Shown here: in pieces, positions 27,392 to 35,936 of the stretch | Position numbering within the stretch: position 1 is the first letter of the stretch | How the letters are laid out: each line of letters opens with the position of its first letter | Assembly: GCA_020832105.1 (NCBI GenBank) | Contig: JAFIFH010000039.1 | Location: forward strand, 1 to 64,000 | Source of the DNA: Idiomarina sp. | GTDB lineage: Bacteria > Pseudomonadota > Gammaproteobacteria > Enterobacterales > Alteromonadaceae | Reading direction: 5' to 3' | Length of the DNA: 64,000 nucleotides | Translations under genes and position numbers: made by a program | Notes under the pieces: model-generated | Seen by the model: the letters and a program-made list of their open reading frames with translations, nothing else | The model's database searches: none | What the model was told of the DNA's origin: nothing

Positions 27392-27934
27392 ATGAAAACT
27401 ATCACTGAACAACTCGCTCAATATGCCTGCTACCATCGTGACCGACGTAATATCGTCACTCATTTGGTTGGTATCCCATTGATTGTCATTGCTATTGTAA
27501 CCTTATTATCACGACCGACCCTGTTTGCAATCGGCCCGGTCAGTGTGACCCCAGCCCTGTTAGTGTCCTTAGCCGCAGTGGCCTACTATATTCGTCTTGA
27601 TGGCAAGCTTGGCGCGCTGATGGCGATTTTGCTGGGCGCTTGTTTATGGGTTGGGCTGAATATTGCGCAGAGCTCTACTGCTATCTGGCTTAGTTGGGGC
27701 ATCGGCATGTTCGTGGTCGGCTGGGTGTGGCAGTTCGTTGGTCACTATTTTGAAGGGCGTAAGCCCGCGTTTGTGGACGACCTTGTCGGGCTAGTGATTG
27801 GCCCGTTATTTGTGGTCGCCGAAGTGGTGTTCATGCTGGGCTTGCGCAGCAGTTTAAGGCACCGGGTCGAAGACCGTGTGGCTGAGATGATGCCAGAAGT
27901 GCAGCATGCCAAAGGCAACACCGTAGAAAGTTGA
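27392..27934 (+). CDS. Mpo1-like (DUF962) membrane protein
   Basis: This 180-residue protein has four or five predicted membrane helices and the family's conserved histidine patches YHRDRRNIVTHLVGIP near the N terminus and FVGHYFEGRKPAF in the second half. Fungal Mpo1 is an iron-dependent dioxygenase of 2-hydroxy fatty acids. Whether the bacterial members share this activity is not established. AGAGGAA precedes the ATG by six bases. Confidence 0.83.
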   Translation: MKTITEQLAQYACYHRDRRNIVTHLVGIPLIVIAIVTLLSRPTLFAIGPVSVTPALLVSLAAVAYYIRLDGKLGALMAILLGACLWVGLNIAQSSTAIWLSWGIGMFVVGWVWQFVGHYFEGRKPAFVDDLVGLVIGPLFVVAEVVFMLGLRSSLRHRVEDRVAEMMPEVQHAKGNTVES

Positions 27935-27943
27935 AATACGCTT

Positions 27944-27972
27944 AGGATTGAGGCATCCACGGCCCCAATCCT
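27944..27972. terminator. Possible hairpin between convergent genes
   Basis: AGGATTG (27944-27950) and CAATCCT (27966-27972) can pair, with two extra G-C pairs inside. No T-run follows on either strand, so terminator function is uncertain. Confidence 0.35.
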
Positions 27973-27989
27973 GGGCGCGAAACAGTCGA

Positions 27990-28571
27990 TTACTGCGTTT
28001 GTAAAACCTCACGCACATGCCCCTGCAGGCTGGTTAATCCATACTCTTTACCCAGCTCGATGGCCTCTTCTTCACTCATACCTTCGTACCAAACCGCATG
28101 TAGCGCCATCATTGCACCTACCCGGTTCGAGCTGGCGCAATGCAGGACGGTCGACTCGCCGTTAATACGCTGCAAAATAGTATCAAGTACCGCCACGTGT
28201 TCACGGTTCAGGTCATCGCCGTTAGCAATAGGAATATGGTAGTACGCCATGCCTGCAGAAGAGACCCAGGCAGGTCCGTTGATATCAGCGGATTCTTCCG
28301 GTGGACGCAGGTCGATGACATGTTGCACCCCATGCTGCGCAAAGGCCTGAAACTGGTCTTCGTCAGGCTGACCGGCGGTATAATGCTTGTCGTTCGGCTT
28401 ATGGATATGGTCGACATCCTGTAACGCTGCAGGAATATCGTTGTCGGCAAGCACTGGAGAGGTGGCGAGCAGGCCTGCACAGGCCAGCAAAGCCAGGCTA
28501 CACGATCGAAAACGGCTCATGACACTGCCAATTGTTACTCTATAGGTGGTTAAATTACTTAGTAATTTCAT
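27990..28571 (-). CDS. Secreted DUF442/tyrosine-phosphatase-like protein
   Basis: The 193-residue protein has an N-terminal signal peptide (cleavage near SPVLA). The remaining domain begins HKPNDKHYTAGQP and ends in the loop VLHCASSNRVGAM. This is the phosphatase/rhodanese-like fold of DUF442 proteins; the C-x4-R loop is one residue shorter than the classic C-x5-R of tyrosine phosphatases and has the length seen in sulfurtransferases. Substrate is unknown. AAGGA lies about nine bases before the ATG at 28571; an internal ATG at 28518 would give a more standard signal peptide and is an alternative. Confidence 0.75.
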   Translation of the reverse strand: MKLLSNLTTYRVTIGSVMSRFRSCSLALLACAGLLATSPVLADNDIPAALQDVDHIHKPNDKHYTAGQPDEDQFQAFAQHGVQHVIDLRPPEESADINGPAWVSSAGMAYYHIPIANGDDLNREHVAVLDTILQRINGESTVLHCASSNRVGAMMALHAVWYEGMSEEEAIELGKEYGLTSLQGHVREVLQTQ

Positions 28572-28730
28572 CTTTACACTTCCTTTGGTCAAGCCATGTT
28601 ATTGCGGTGGATAAAGGGGTTTAGCACCCATAGCAAACAAATTTTCTCTCATTTCAGTGTAGCAAGCGTGCGCAACTTAAATCACCTGCTATCTTTAAAA
28701 AGCTACTTTAAATAATCAAGGAGATTTCCT

Positions 28731-28907
28731 ATGTTAGGTTGGGCACTCATATTTTTCATTGTTGCCATTATTGCCGGTATTATGGGCTTTGGTGGTATTG
28801 CTGGGGCAGCGTCGTCCATTGCGCAAATTATATTCTTTATTTTCATCGTTCTGTTAATTATCTCTCTCATTGCGAATGCAGTAAGGGGTCGCGGACCCAA
28901 AGTCTAG
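28731..28907 (+). CDS. DUF1328 (YtjA-like) small membrane protein
   Basis: A 58-residue protein ([13 protein letters not shown] start) with two hydrophobic helices separated by a Gly-rich turn, and a basic tail ending RGRGPKV. It matches the DUF1328/YtjA family of tiny inner-membrane proteins of unknown function, often stress-induced. AAGGAG lies ten to eleven bases before the ATG. A good terminator follows, so it is a one-gene transcript. Confidence 0.88.
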   Translation: MLGWALIFFIVAIIAGIMGFGGIAGAASSIAQIIFFIFIVLLIISLIANAVRGRGPKV

Positions 28908-28968
28908 CGTCGCTCGATAACACCTTTGCCTGTCATACATAGGCGGGAAAAAAGTTAAGTAGTAGCAG

Positions 28969-28998
28969 ACCCGTGCCTGGCACGGGTTTTGTTTTTTT
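28969..28998 (+). terminator. Intrinsic terminator of the DUF1328 gene
   Basis: An inverted repeat with core CCCGTG/CACGGG (about 28970-28986) is followed by TTTTGTTTTTTT. Confidence 0.88.
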
Positions 28999-29057
28999 GT
29001 CTCAGCTTCAGTAAGATGAGTTACCGTCAGTAACCCGCCCGAAGTTGAGGGAGCCAT

Positions 29058-30263
29058 TTGCCTTTTATCGTAGCTATCCCACTATTGTTATGGGTAGGGA
29101 TGCTCATACTCCCCTCTGTATTCAACTTTGTTGCCGTGGAACTCAGCTGGCTTCGCCATGTGTGGTTGTTATACGCAGCACTTGGTTTTTTGGCCTTGTT
29201 GTCTGGGTTAATGCGCCAATGGGTCTGGTGGTACTGGCTCATCCTGCTCGCCAGTGTCTACCTGTTTTTGACGAATACCCTTGCTCACCCTCTGCAGCCC
29301 GATAAAACGCTGTTTCTAGCCCACTTGCTACCCCCATTATTTGTGCTTGGCGGCTGGTTACTGAGTAGTCGCACCAAGCCGCCGCTGTGGGCGCCCCAGG
29401 GCCTGTTGCTGGCGCTGCTGATATTTCTATCGCCTCATCTACTCGCCATGCTGCCATGGAGCCAGTGGCTTACGCTACCAGGGCTTGAGCTACTCACCGG
29501 CGCGCCGGTGGTGGACTCGATAGCAACCAGCTGGGTCGGCTTACTGACCACGGTAGGCTTGCTACTGGCATGGTGGGTGTGGCGTGTAAGGCGGGTCAGC
29601 CAACCGCGGCACTGGGCTGAATTCGCACTGGTCATACTGTTACTAGGCAGCGTGCTCAGTAGCCAACAGCCCTTGCTGCTGAACAGCGCATTTTTAGCGG
29701 GTGGGGTGACAATACTGCTGGGGCTCAGCATGCAAATGTTAAATCTGGCTTACATCGATGAGCTCACTCAGCTACCCGGGCGGCGTGCGTTACTCACCGA
29801 TATGCGCAAGCTAGGGCGGCGAAGTGCGGTGAGCATGCTCGACGTTGATCATTTTAAGAAGTTTAATGATACCTACGGTCATGACGTGGGCGATCAGGTG
29901 CTTAGGTTGATTGCGGCGCAACTGAAAAAAGAGCCAGGCTGTAAAGCATATCGCTACGGTGGTGAGGAGTTTACTCTGCTATTCAGCCATGACAATCGCG
30001 CTCGTATCGAAGAGCACTTAGAGTCGGTGCGTCAGCGCGTGGCGAATTACCCTCTTCAAATCCGCTCGAAACAACGGCCGAAAAAGCCTGCTAAAGGTCA
30101 GCAAAGACGCGGCGGTAGTCGGGGTAAACAGGTGCGAGTGACCATCAGTTTAGGCTGCGCGGTGCGACAGCAAGGAGAGTCCGCCAATGCCATGCTTACA
30201 CGAGCCGATGGCCTGCTGTATAAGGCTAAAAAAGCGGGGCGCAACCGAGCGGTCATAAGTTAA
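29058..30263 (+). CDS. Membrane diguanylate cyclase (GGDEF)
   Basis: This 401-residue protein has about seven hydrophobic segments (residues 1-225) followed by a GGDEF domain (about 235-400). The active-site loop reads YRYGGEEF, so cyclase activity making c-di-GMP is expected. The inhibitory I-site RxxD that normally lies just upstream is absent (EPGC at the place). The domain also carries an Arg/Lys-rich insertion (RSKQRPKKPAKGQQRRGGSR) before the last strands. The start is TTG, supported by GAGGGAG four bases upstream. Confidence 0.87.
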   Translation: MPFIVAIPLLLWVGMLILPSVFNFVAVELSWLRHVWLLYAALGFLALLSGLMRQWVWWYWLILLASVYLFLTNTLAHPLQPDKTLFLAHLLPPLFVLGGWLLSSRTKPPLWAPQGLLLALLIFLSPHLLAMLPWSQWLTLPGLELLTGAPVVDSIATSWVGLLTTVGLLLAWWVWRVRRVSQPRHWAEFALVILLLGSVLSSQQPLLLNSAFLAGGVTILLGLSMQMLNLAYIDELTQLPGRRALLTDMRKLGRRSAVSMLDVDHFKKFNDTYGHDVGDQVLRLIAAQLKKEPGCKAYRYGGEEFTLLFSHDNRARIEEHLESVRQRVANYPLQIRSKQRPKKPAKGQQRRGGSRGKQVRVTISLGCAVRQQGESANAMLTRADGLLYKAKKAGRNRAVIS

Positions 30264-30284
30264 ACCTGTTGTTCGCCAGTATGC

Positions 30285-31019
30285 TTATAAAGTTGAAGAC
30301 AACATCGCCAGGGCAGAGAAGATTAGCAGGGCATAAACGATTTGTTTAAATTGCCGTTCATTGACCTGCTGGTGGATGCGGTGGCCGAACCAAAAGGCGA
30401 AGGCCAGAACCGGGATATAGCTCAGAATAATGCCGCTCACCGGTTGAATCACCCCTTGTTGCCACATGATCAACGAATAAGTCGTGTTGAGCGCGAACCA
30501 GACACATACCAAAGTGGCACGGAAGTTTGCTTTTGCGATGGCGTAGGTGTTCAGAGAATACACCAGTAGCGGCCCGCCTGAGGCGAACAGGCCATGGGTA
30601 ATGCCGGCTAGAAACGTCCATACTGGCTGCCACCAGCGCGGTTTGGGCCGGTTAAGGATACCGCGCTTGAGTTTGTACCATTCTCGGGCAGCAAACCATA
30701 ACACCAGACAGGCAAAGGCCGCCTTGAGCGCCTCAGAGCTAAGTACCTGTAGCAACGCAATACCGACGAGCATACCGCATAACATCATCGGCACGATGCG
30801 GCGCAAAAGCAGGCCGAAATCGATATCGCGATAAAAGCGAATCAACAGGGCGCCGCTCATGATGACACTCAGCGGCACAAAAATCGGTAGCAGTTCCGGA
30901 ATTGGAAAGAGCATGCTGCCTAAGGCCACAGCAATCACAATGCTGCCAAACCCGGTAATCGATTCGCTGGTAAATGCGACCGCGATAAAAAGCCCCAGTA
31001 GCACAAATTCCCAAGCCAT
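30285..31019 (-). CDS. TauE/SafE family sulfite/organosulfur permease-like protein
   Basis: A 244-residue protein with about seven to eight membrane helices and the N-terminal family pattern FTSESITGFGSIVIAVALG. The family exports small sulfur-containing or carboxylate anions; the substrate here is not known. The ATG at 31019 is chosen, with CAGGGTG just upstream; a GTG two codons earlier is possible. It converges on the GGDEF gene. Confidence 0.85.
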   Translation of the reverse strand: MAWEFVLLGLFIAVAFTSESITGFGSIVIAVALGSMLFPIPELLPIFVPLSVIMSGALLIRFYRDIDFGLLLRRIVPMMLCGMLVGIALLQVLSSEALKAAFACLVLWFAAREWYKLKRGILNRPKPRWWQPVWTFLAGITHGLFASGGPLLVYSLNTYAIAKANFRATLVCVWFALNTTYSLIMWQQGVIQPVSGIILSYIPVLAFAFWFGHRIHQQVNERQFKQIVYALLIFSALAMLSSTL

Positions 31020-31071
31020 ATACACCCTGATATCGTTCGCTGCTGGCCATTTTGACGATGGTCAGCAGAGC

Positions 31072-31103
31072 AAAAAAAAGAGCTGCTATTGTACGCAGCT
31101 CTT
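31072..31103 (-). terminator. Intrinsic terminator of the DUF4382 gene
   Basis: A 9-bp perfect stem (AAGAGCTGC 31078-31086 with GCAGCTCTT 31095-31103) is followed on the minus strand by eight T's. It separates the DUF4382 gene from the downstream permease gene. Confidence 0.88.
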
Positions 31104-31161
31104 GCTTCAAACTTAAGGCTAGGCGACGATTTATCGCGGCCTAAATTAAATGACCAAGGGT

Positions 31162-32160
31162 TTAGTCATTGTCGCTAAAGGAAACTGTCGCAGTTTCGCC
31201 CGCTGAGATGGTCACATTTTGGCCTTTAATAAAGACAATGTCGTTGTCTTCTTCTGGGCTGTCATGCGTGTCACAGGTCAGCGCGGCAAAATATTCACCC
31301 TGATCAATAAACCCAATCTCAAAGGGGTAGTTGCTAACCCCGTCGTAGCGCACTGTGACACTGGTGTAGGCGTCATCGTCACTGTCTGTATTGCCGGCCA
31401 GTTCATTGAGCTGGAGATCAGAGCCTGCAAATAAGTACACTGCGGCAACCGGCTCGCGTGTATCTGCTGGGGCGACGCTGCATTCATTGTTAATCAGCAG
31501 GAGTTCGGCGACTTCGCCCTCAAGATGACCAATCTGGCTGTTATCTACCAGGCGCACCCCGCGCGGCGTTAATGTATAGCCCGGCAAGCCCTGTGGATTA
31601 ATCAGTGCACGGCGCAGATCAAATTCCAGGGTATATGCAAAAGTACCACCAGCACTGAGCGTCGGGCCGTCGAGGCGCAGCTGATCAGAAGGTACACGCA
31701 GCGGGAGCTGCTCTCCATCTACGCTCACATAGCTGCCATCGGCGATATCCAGGCGCAATTGACCGTAGCTACCAGCTGGTAACTCAGCCTGTTCGATTAA
31801 GGACTCTGCGGTGGCACCCTGTAAGGTGAGCAGATCAATGCCGCGGGTATTGGCAATTACATCGCCGTTTGCGTCCAAACAGGCGTCGTTCGCCTCTACC
31901 ACCACTTCGTCGCTACCAATGTCGTAGCGCTGGCTGCCCATGCCGTTACCGACTAACTCAATACCACTAAAACAAACCATCACAACGTCTGCGCTATCCA
32001 CTGGGGAATCACTGACCGCAAGAGAAAACTGAGCCGTGTCACTGGTTGGCGGCATGTTATCGTCGTCAGATGAATTACATGCGCTAAGTAAAAGCGCACT
32101 GCTGATTGCAGCGGCCAGAATGCCGGTGGTTGACCGGATATGAGAATGTTTCATGTGCAT
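31162..32160 (-). CDS. DUF4382 domain lipoprotein
   Basis: This 332-residue protein has a lipoprotein signal (LLLSAC, Cys28), an Asp/Ser-rich linker, and a DUF4382 domain beginning FSLAVSDSPVDSADVVMVCFSGIEL. The rest is beta-rich and acidic, typical of secreted carboxypeptidase-regulatory or immunoglobulin-like modules. Function is unknown. AGGAGG precedes the ATG. The gene stands alone between its own terminator and the ChaC gene upstream. Confidence 0.85.
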   Translation of the reverse strand: MHMKHSHIRSTTGILAAAISSALLLSACNSSDDDNMPPTSDTAQFSLAVSDSPVDSADVVMVCFSGIELVGNGMGSQRYDIGSDEVVVEANDACLDANGDVIANTRGIDLLTLQGATAESLIEQAELPAGSYGQLRLDIADGSYVSVDGEQLPLRVPSDQLRLDGPTLSAGGTFAYTLEFDLRRALINPQGLPGYTLTPRGVRLVDNSQIGHLEGEVAELLLINNECSVAPADTREPVAAVYLFAGSDLQLNELAGNTDSDDDAYTSVTVRYDGVSNYPFEIGFIDQGEYFAALTCDTHDSPEEDNDIVFIKGQNVTISAGETATVSFSDND

Positions 32161-32293
32161 GGGTGCCTCCTGTGAAGTCTACGCCGGCCGGATAGCCTTT
32201 GTAGCTAATAATTGATCAAGTTACTAGACCAATAGTCGTTATCTTCAAACCATAGCACGAAGCATCACTTTCACTCTGATATTTGCGCAAAAA

Positions 32294-32860
32294 TTACTTT
32301 TGGTAACTACGCAGATGTTTAGCAATTTCATATACATGTGGGTCGTCGGCATTCAGCTCTTTCAGTGCATCAGCCAGGCGTAACAGGTATTCGTCGTTAG
32401 GGCCACTAGGGCCTTTACTGTTGGCAATATGGTGGGCAATTTCAAGCTCGCTGGCGGGGCCGAGAAACGCTGCGTTTTCTTCTGTGGCAATATATACCAG
32501 CCCGTCTGCAGTGCTGCCGTCGTCAAAATGCATCGCGGTGGTGAAGCGTAAGTAGCCATTTTTCTCACGATGATCCAGGTGTTCGAATACATCTGGGGTA
32601 ACTAAATATGCCATCCCAGTGCAGGTGGCTCCGGGCTGCTCAACTAAAGTGGCGACCCGACCTGGGGCCGAGGGTGTGCCACGGTGATCGTGGGACCCCT
32701 GCCAAAAGCGACGAGTCCAGTTATAGATCGTTGCAGGGCGAGACTGCAGATACGGAAAATCCACTTTAAAAATCAACGAGCCATACCCGAAGAGCCATAA
32801 CTCTTGTTGGTCACCGAATAAATTTGTTGCCTGATTAAGTGCTTGTGTGTCCTGTGCCAT
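32294..32860 (-). CDS. ChaC-type gamma-glutamylcyclotransferase
   Basis: The 188-residue protein has the family's substrate-binding FGYGSL motif near residue 24 and the catalytic Glu in HLDHREKNGY. By family it cleaves glutathione to 5-oxoproline and Cys-Gly in the cytoplasm. Its start lies inside the end of the upstream GGDEF-EAL gene (26-bp overlap), which suggests co-translation, an unusual pairing of glutathione turnover with a c-di-GMP phosphodiesterase. Confidence 0.88.
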   Translation of the reverse strand: MAQDTQALNQATNLFGDQQELWLFGYGSLIFKVDFPYLQSRPATIYNWTRRFWQGSHDHRGTPSAPGRVATLVEQPGATCTGMAYLVTPDVFEHLDHREKNGYLRFTTAMHFDDGSTADGLVYIATEENAAFLGPASELEIAHHIANSKGPSGPNDEYLLRLADALKELNADDPHVYEIAKHLRSYQK

Positions 32861-34403
32861 GAAGTGCCTTTAATTGTGCAAGGGGAACGGGTCGACCGAG
32901 CAAATACCCTTGCAGTTTATCACAGCGTAAGTTCTGCAATAAAAGCAGTTGCGCGTCATTTTCCAGACCCTCAGCAACCACCTGTAAATCCAAAGCATGC
33001 GCCATAGCGATAATAGTACGGACAATAAGATAATCATTACTGTCTTCGCGTAGGTGGGTAACAAAAGAGCGGTCAATTTTAAGCTCGTCCACTGGCAGTC
33101 GACTGATGACGCTCAGCGAAGAATAACCAGTGCCGAAGTCATCGACAGAAATGCGATACCCCCGTTTTTTGAGCATTTGCAGTAAATGCAAAGCCTGTTG
33201 TTTGTCTTGCATCACTGAGGTTTCAGTGATTTCAAGCTGGATTTTGCCTGCCTCTACCAATTGCTTTGTTGCTGCATCGTGTTCAAACCGTCGCGCGAAA
33301 TCCTCGCTGGCAGTTGCGCTGTTAATGTCGTGGGCAGAAACATTTATCGACACATAGTCGAGGGTATCGAGGAGTCCGCTTGTACCCAGTTCTTCGACGG
33401 CGGTACGACACACATAGTCAGTAAGCTTGCCAATAAAGCCTTCTTGTTCAGCGAGCTCGATAAAGGTGTCCGGACTGATATTGCCGTGCAATGGATGGGC
33501 CCAGCGCAAGAGTACTTCGACACTGGTCATCTTGCCCTTGGGATCGGAAAACTGAGGCTGATAGGCAAGGTAGAGCGGGTTTGTCTTGCTGGCATCCGCG
33601 GTGGTTGCTGGGTTGCTTTGTCGGGAAAGCGTATTGGCAAGGTCCCGAACCAGCGTAGCGCGACGACTGACATTGTCGCTATAGGCCTGTCGATAGGTAC
33701 ACACGTGGCCCTGACCTTTCTCTTTGGCTTCGGCCAGGGCCAGGTTGGCGGCAGTAATCAGTTCTTTCGGTTGCCGTGCATCCTGAGGGAAAACCGCAAT
33801 GCCTGCGCTACAGCTAACACTCTGCTTTGCATCTGTGGTCTGCAGGTGGCTCAGGCTGGGTTGCAGCTCTGTCTGCAAGCGGTCAATCAAATCGATAATT
33901 TGACGTTGTATGTCATCACCGCGCAGGGCAATGCAAAACTCATCAGCGGCTACCCTGCCTAAGGTGGCGTGGGTGGGGAAACTACTGCGAATCGAACCCG
34001 CAACATGTTGCAATAGCGCATCACCTGCACGTTGGCCTATTTGGCTATTCAGTTGGCGAAAACCGTCCAGATTGATCACTGCAACGCCTAGCTGCTGGTT
34101 ATTCAGCTTGGCCGACTGTAACTGGGCATCCACGGCTTCACGAAACATATACCAGTTGAGCAAACCGGTGAGGGTGTCAAAGTCATGCAGCTCACGCTGC
34201 TTGCGTAGCATGGTCCAGGCGAGCAAACCAAATAAAACACCGGTCACCAGCACATACGCCCAGCCTTTGAGTGTTTGCATGCGCATCATAGTGGCAGGGT
34301 CATCAACCAGCAGCTCGAGTGCGCGATCTGAAAATAGTATCCAGACCAAGCCAATAACCATATAAATAATAGTGATTTTAATCGCCGCTCGCGATGGCGT
34401 CAT
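32835..34403 (-). CDS. GGDEF-EAL protein, probable c-di-GMP phosphodiesterase
   Basis: The 522-residue protein has two N-terminal membrane helices, a GGDEF domain (about 70-235) and an EAL domain (about 265-515). The cyclase loop is degenerate (RVAADEF in place of GGDEF), so cyclase activity is unlikely. The EAL domain keeps EVLLRW, the Asn of NVSAHD, EITET, DDFGTGYSSL, KIDRSFV and AEGLE, so phosphodiesterase activity is expected. A CAGGGA ribosome site precedes the ATG. Its last 26 bases overlap the ChaC gene. Confidence 0.9.
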   Translation of the reverse strand: MTPSRAAIKITIIYMVIGLVWILFSDRALELLVDDPATMMRMQTLKGWAYVLVTGVLFGLLAWTMLRKQRELHDFDTLTGLLNWYMFREAVDAQLQSAKLNNQQLGVAVINLDGFRQLNSQIGQRAGDALLQHVAGSIRSSFPTHATLGRVAADEFCIALRGDDIQRQIIDLIDRLQTELQPSLSHLQTTDAKQSVSCSAGIAVFPQDARQPKELITAANLALAEAKEKGQGHVCTYRQAYSDNVSRRATLVRDLANTLSRQSNPATTADASKTNPLYLAYQPQFSDPKGKMTSVEVLLRWAHPLHGNISPDTFIELAEQEGFIGKLTDYVCRTAVEELGTSGLLDTLDYVSINVSAHDINSATASEDFARRFEHDAATKQLVEAGKIQLEITETSVMQDKQQALHLLQMLKKRGYRISVDDFGTGYSSLSVISRLPVDELKIDRSFVTHLREDSNDYLIVRTIIAMAHALDLQVVAEGLENDAQLLLLQNLRCDKLQGYLLGRPVPLAQLKALHGTGHTST

Positions 34404-34525
34404 AGCAATCCCTGTTCATGCCCCTACCTGCCACTCCTACTAAAGCAATATTTTTGTGGGCTGGCAAGTGGAGATATTTTGGCTAGCCTTAACGTAGCAT
34501 ACAAAATATTAAGTGGAGCTCATTA

Positions 34526-35902
34526 ATGATCGTAGAAAAGGTAAAGACGGAAGGGCTGGCCCACCTGTCGTATCTGGTGGCTGACGGCGACCAGGCGATT
34601 GTGATTGACCCGCGCCGTGATACTCGCATATACGAGCGCTTAGCCACAGAGCACGGTTGCCAGATTATTGCGATATTCGAGACGCATCGGAATGAGGATT
34701 TTGTTACTGGCGCACCCGTATTGGCGAAGCGCACAGGGGCCCAGGTCTACCATGGTCCGCATCCAGACCAGCCCATCGAGTATGCCAAAACCGTTGAGCA
34801 GGGTTTCCAGCTCCAGCTAGGTCGCCTACGAATTGACGTGATGGAAACCCCAGGCCACACCTATGACAGCGTGTCCCTTGTGCTGTATGACACCGAGGCG
34901 GATAACAGTCAGGCTGTTGGAGTCTTTACCGGCGATGCACTGTTTATTGGTGACGTGGGGCGCACCGATTTCTACCCGGATGAAGCTGAGAAAGTCGCCG
35001 GCTTACTTCACGATAGTATTGCCAGTATTCTGCAACTGGGTGATCACACTATTCTTTACCCAGCCCATGGTGCAGGGTCGGTGTGTGGTGGTGGTCTTTC
35101 AGATCGGGAGTTCTCCACCCTGGGGCATGAGCGCCTGACCAATCCTGTGCTTAAACTTATCGGTGACCGCGATGCCTTTATCGCCCACAAAACCGGTGAG
35201 CACCACTATATGCCACCTTATTTTTCCTTAATGGAGCAGCGCAATTCCGACGGTAAAGCGCCGGTGCTGCAGCAAGAACTGCCGGCACTGAGTTATGAGC
35301 AATTCAAGGAAAAAGGCAACAAAGTATGGGTGGACGTAAGAAGCGTGGAAGCCTTTAGTGGCCATTATATTGCGGGCAGCCTGGCATTACCGGTCAGTAT
35401 GATAGCGGCGTATGCCGGTTGGTTAATAAAGCCTGAACACGAGATTGTGTTATTGGCTGACAGTGAAACCCAGGCCCACACCGCCTATGCGCATTTCTAT
35501 CGTATCGGTTTTGACAACGTCAGTGGATACTGGCAAATCAACACCAATCGCTGGGCAGTGAAATCAGGCCAGGTTTCGCAAATCGAGCACATTGGGGTCA
35601 ATACCCTAGCCGGTCGTCTGCGAGAAAACCCGGATCTACAAATACTGGATGTGCGCAAATACGATGAATGGAAAGATACCGGGGTGATTAGCGGGGCTTA
35701 TACCGCATATCTTGGTCACCTTGCCGAGAAGCTTGGCGGGCTCAACTCATCACAGCCGGTGGTGGTGGTGTGTGGTTCCGGTCAGCGAGCCACGGTTGCG
35801 GCATCATTGCTTAAAGTGCGTGGCTTTGATCAGGTGTGCGTGCTTTGGGGTGGGATGAACGCCTGGCAGGAAGACTTCAGCACGGAGCCTTACACCGAGT
35901 AA
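34526..35902 (+). CDS. Persulfide dioxygenase-like MBL-fold protein with two rhodanese domains
   Basis: The 458-residue protein has a metallo-beta-lactamase domain (about 1-250) and two rhodanese domains (about 265-355 and 365-455). The usual HxHxDH motif reads ETHRNEDF, keeping only the first His (His54) and Asp58. The three ligands that bind the single iron of ETHE1-type persulfide dioxygenases are still present as His54, His111 (TPGHTYDS) and Asp137 (FTGDALF). The first rhodanese lacks its catalytic Cys; the second has Cys416 in VVCGSGQRA. It probably oxidises protein or glutathione persulfide and handles sulfane sulfur in the cytoplasm. GGAG precedes the ATG by seven bases. It is divergent from the GGDEF-EAL gene. 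Confidence 0.87.
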   Translation: MIVEKVKTEGLAHLSYLVADGDQAIVIDPRRDTRIYERLATEHGCQIIAIFETHRNEDFVTGAPVLAKRTGAQVYHGPHPDQPIEYAKTVEQGFQLQLGRLRIDVMETPGHTYDSVSLVLYDTEADNSQAVGVFTGDALFIGDVGRTDFYPDEAEKVAGLLHDSIASILQLGDHTILYPAHGAGSVCGGGLSDREFSTLGHERLTNPVLKLIGDRDAFIAHKTGEHHYMPPYFSLMEQRNSDGKAPVLQQELPALSYEQFKEKGNKVWVDVRSVEAFSGHYIAGSLALPVSMIAAYAGWLIKPEHEIVLLADSETQAHTAYAHFYRIGFDNVSGYWQINTNRWAVKSGQVSQIEHIGVNTLAGRLRENPDLQILDVRKYDEWKDTGVISGAYTAYLGHLAEKLGGLNSSQPVVVVCGSGQRATVAASLLKVRGFDQVCVLWGGMNAWQEDFSTEPYTE

Positions 35903-35936
35903 AGATAAATGACCACCGGTCTTAACTTGGTTGGCG

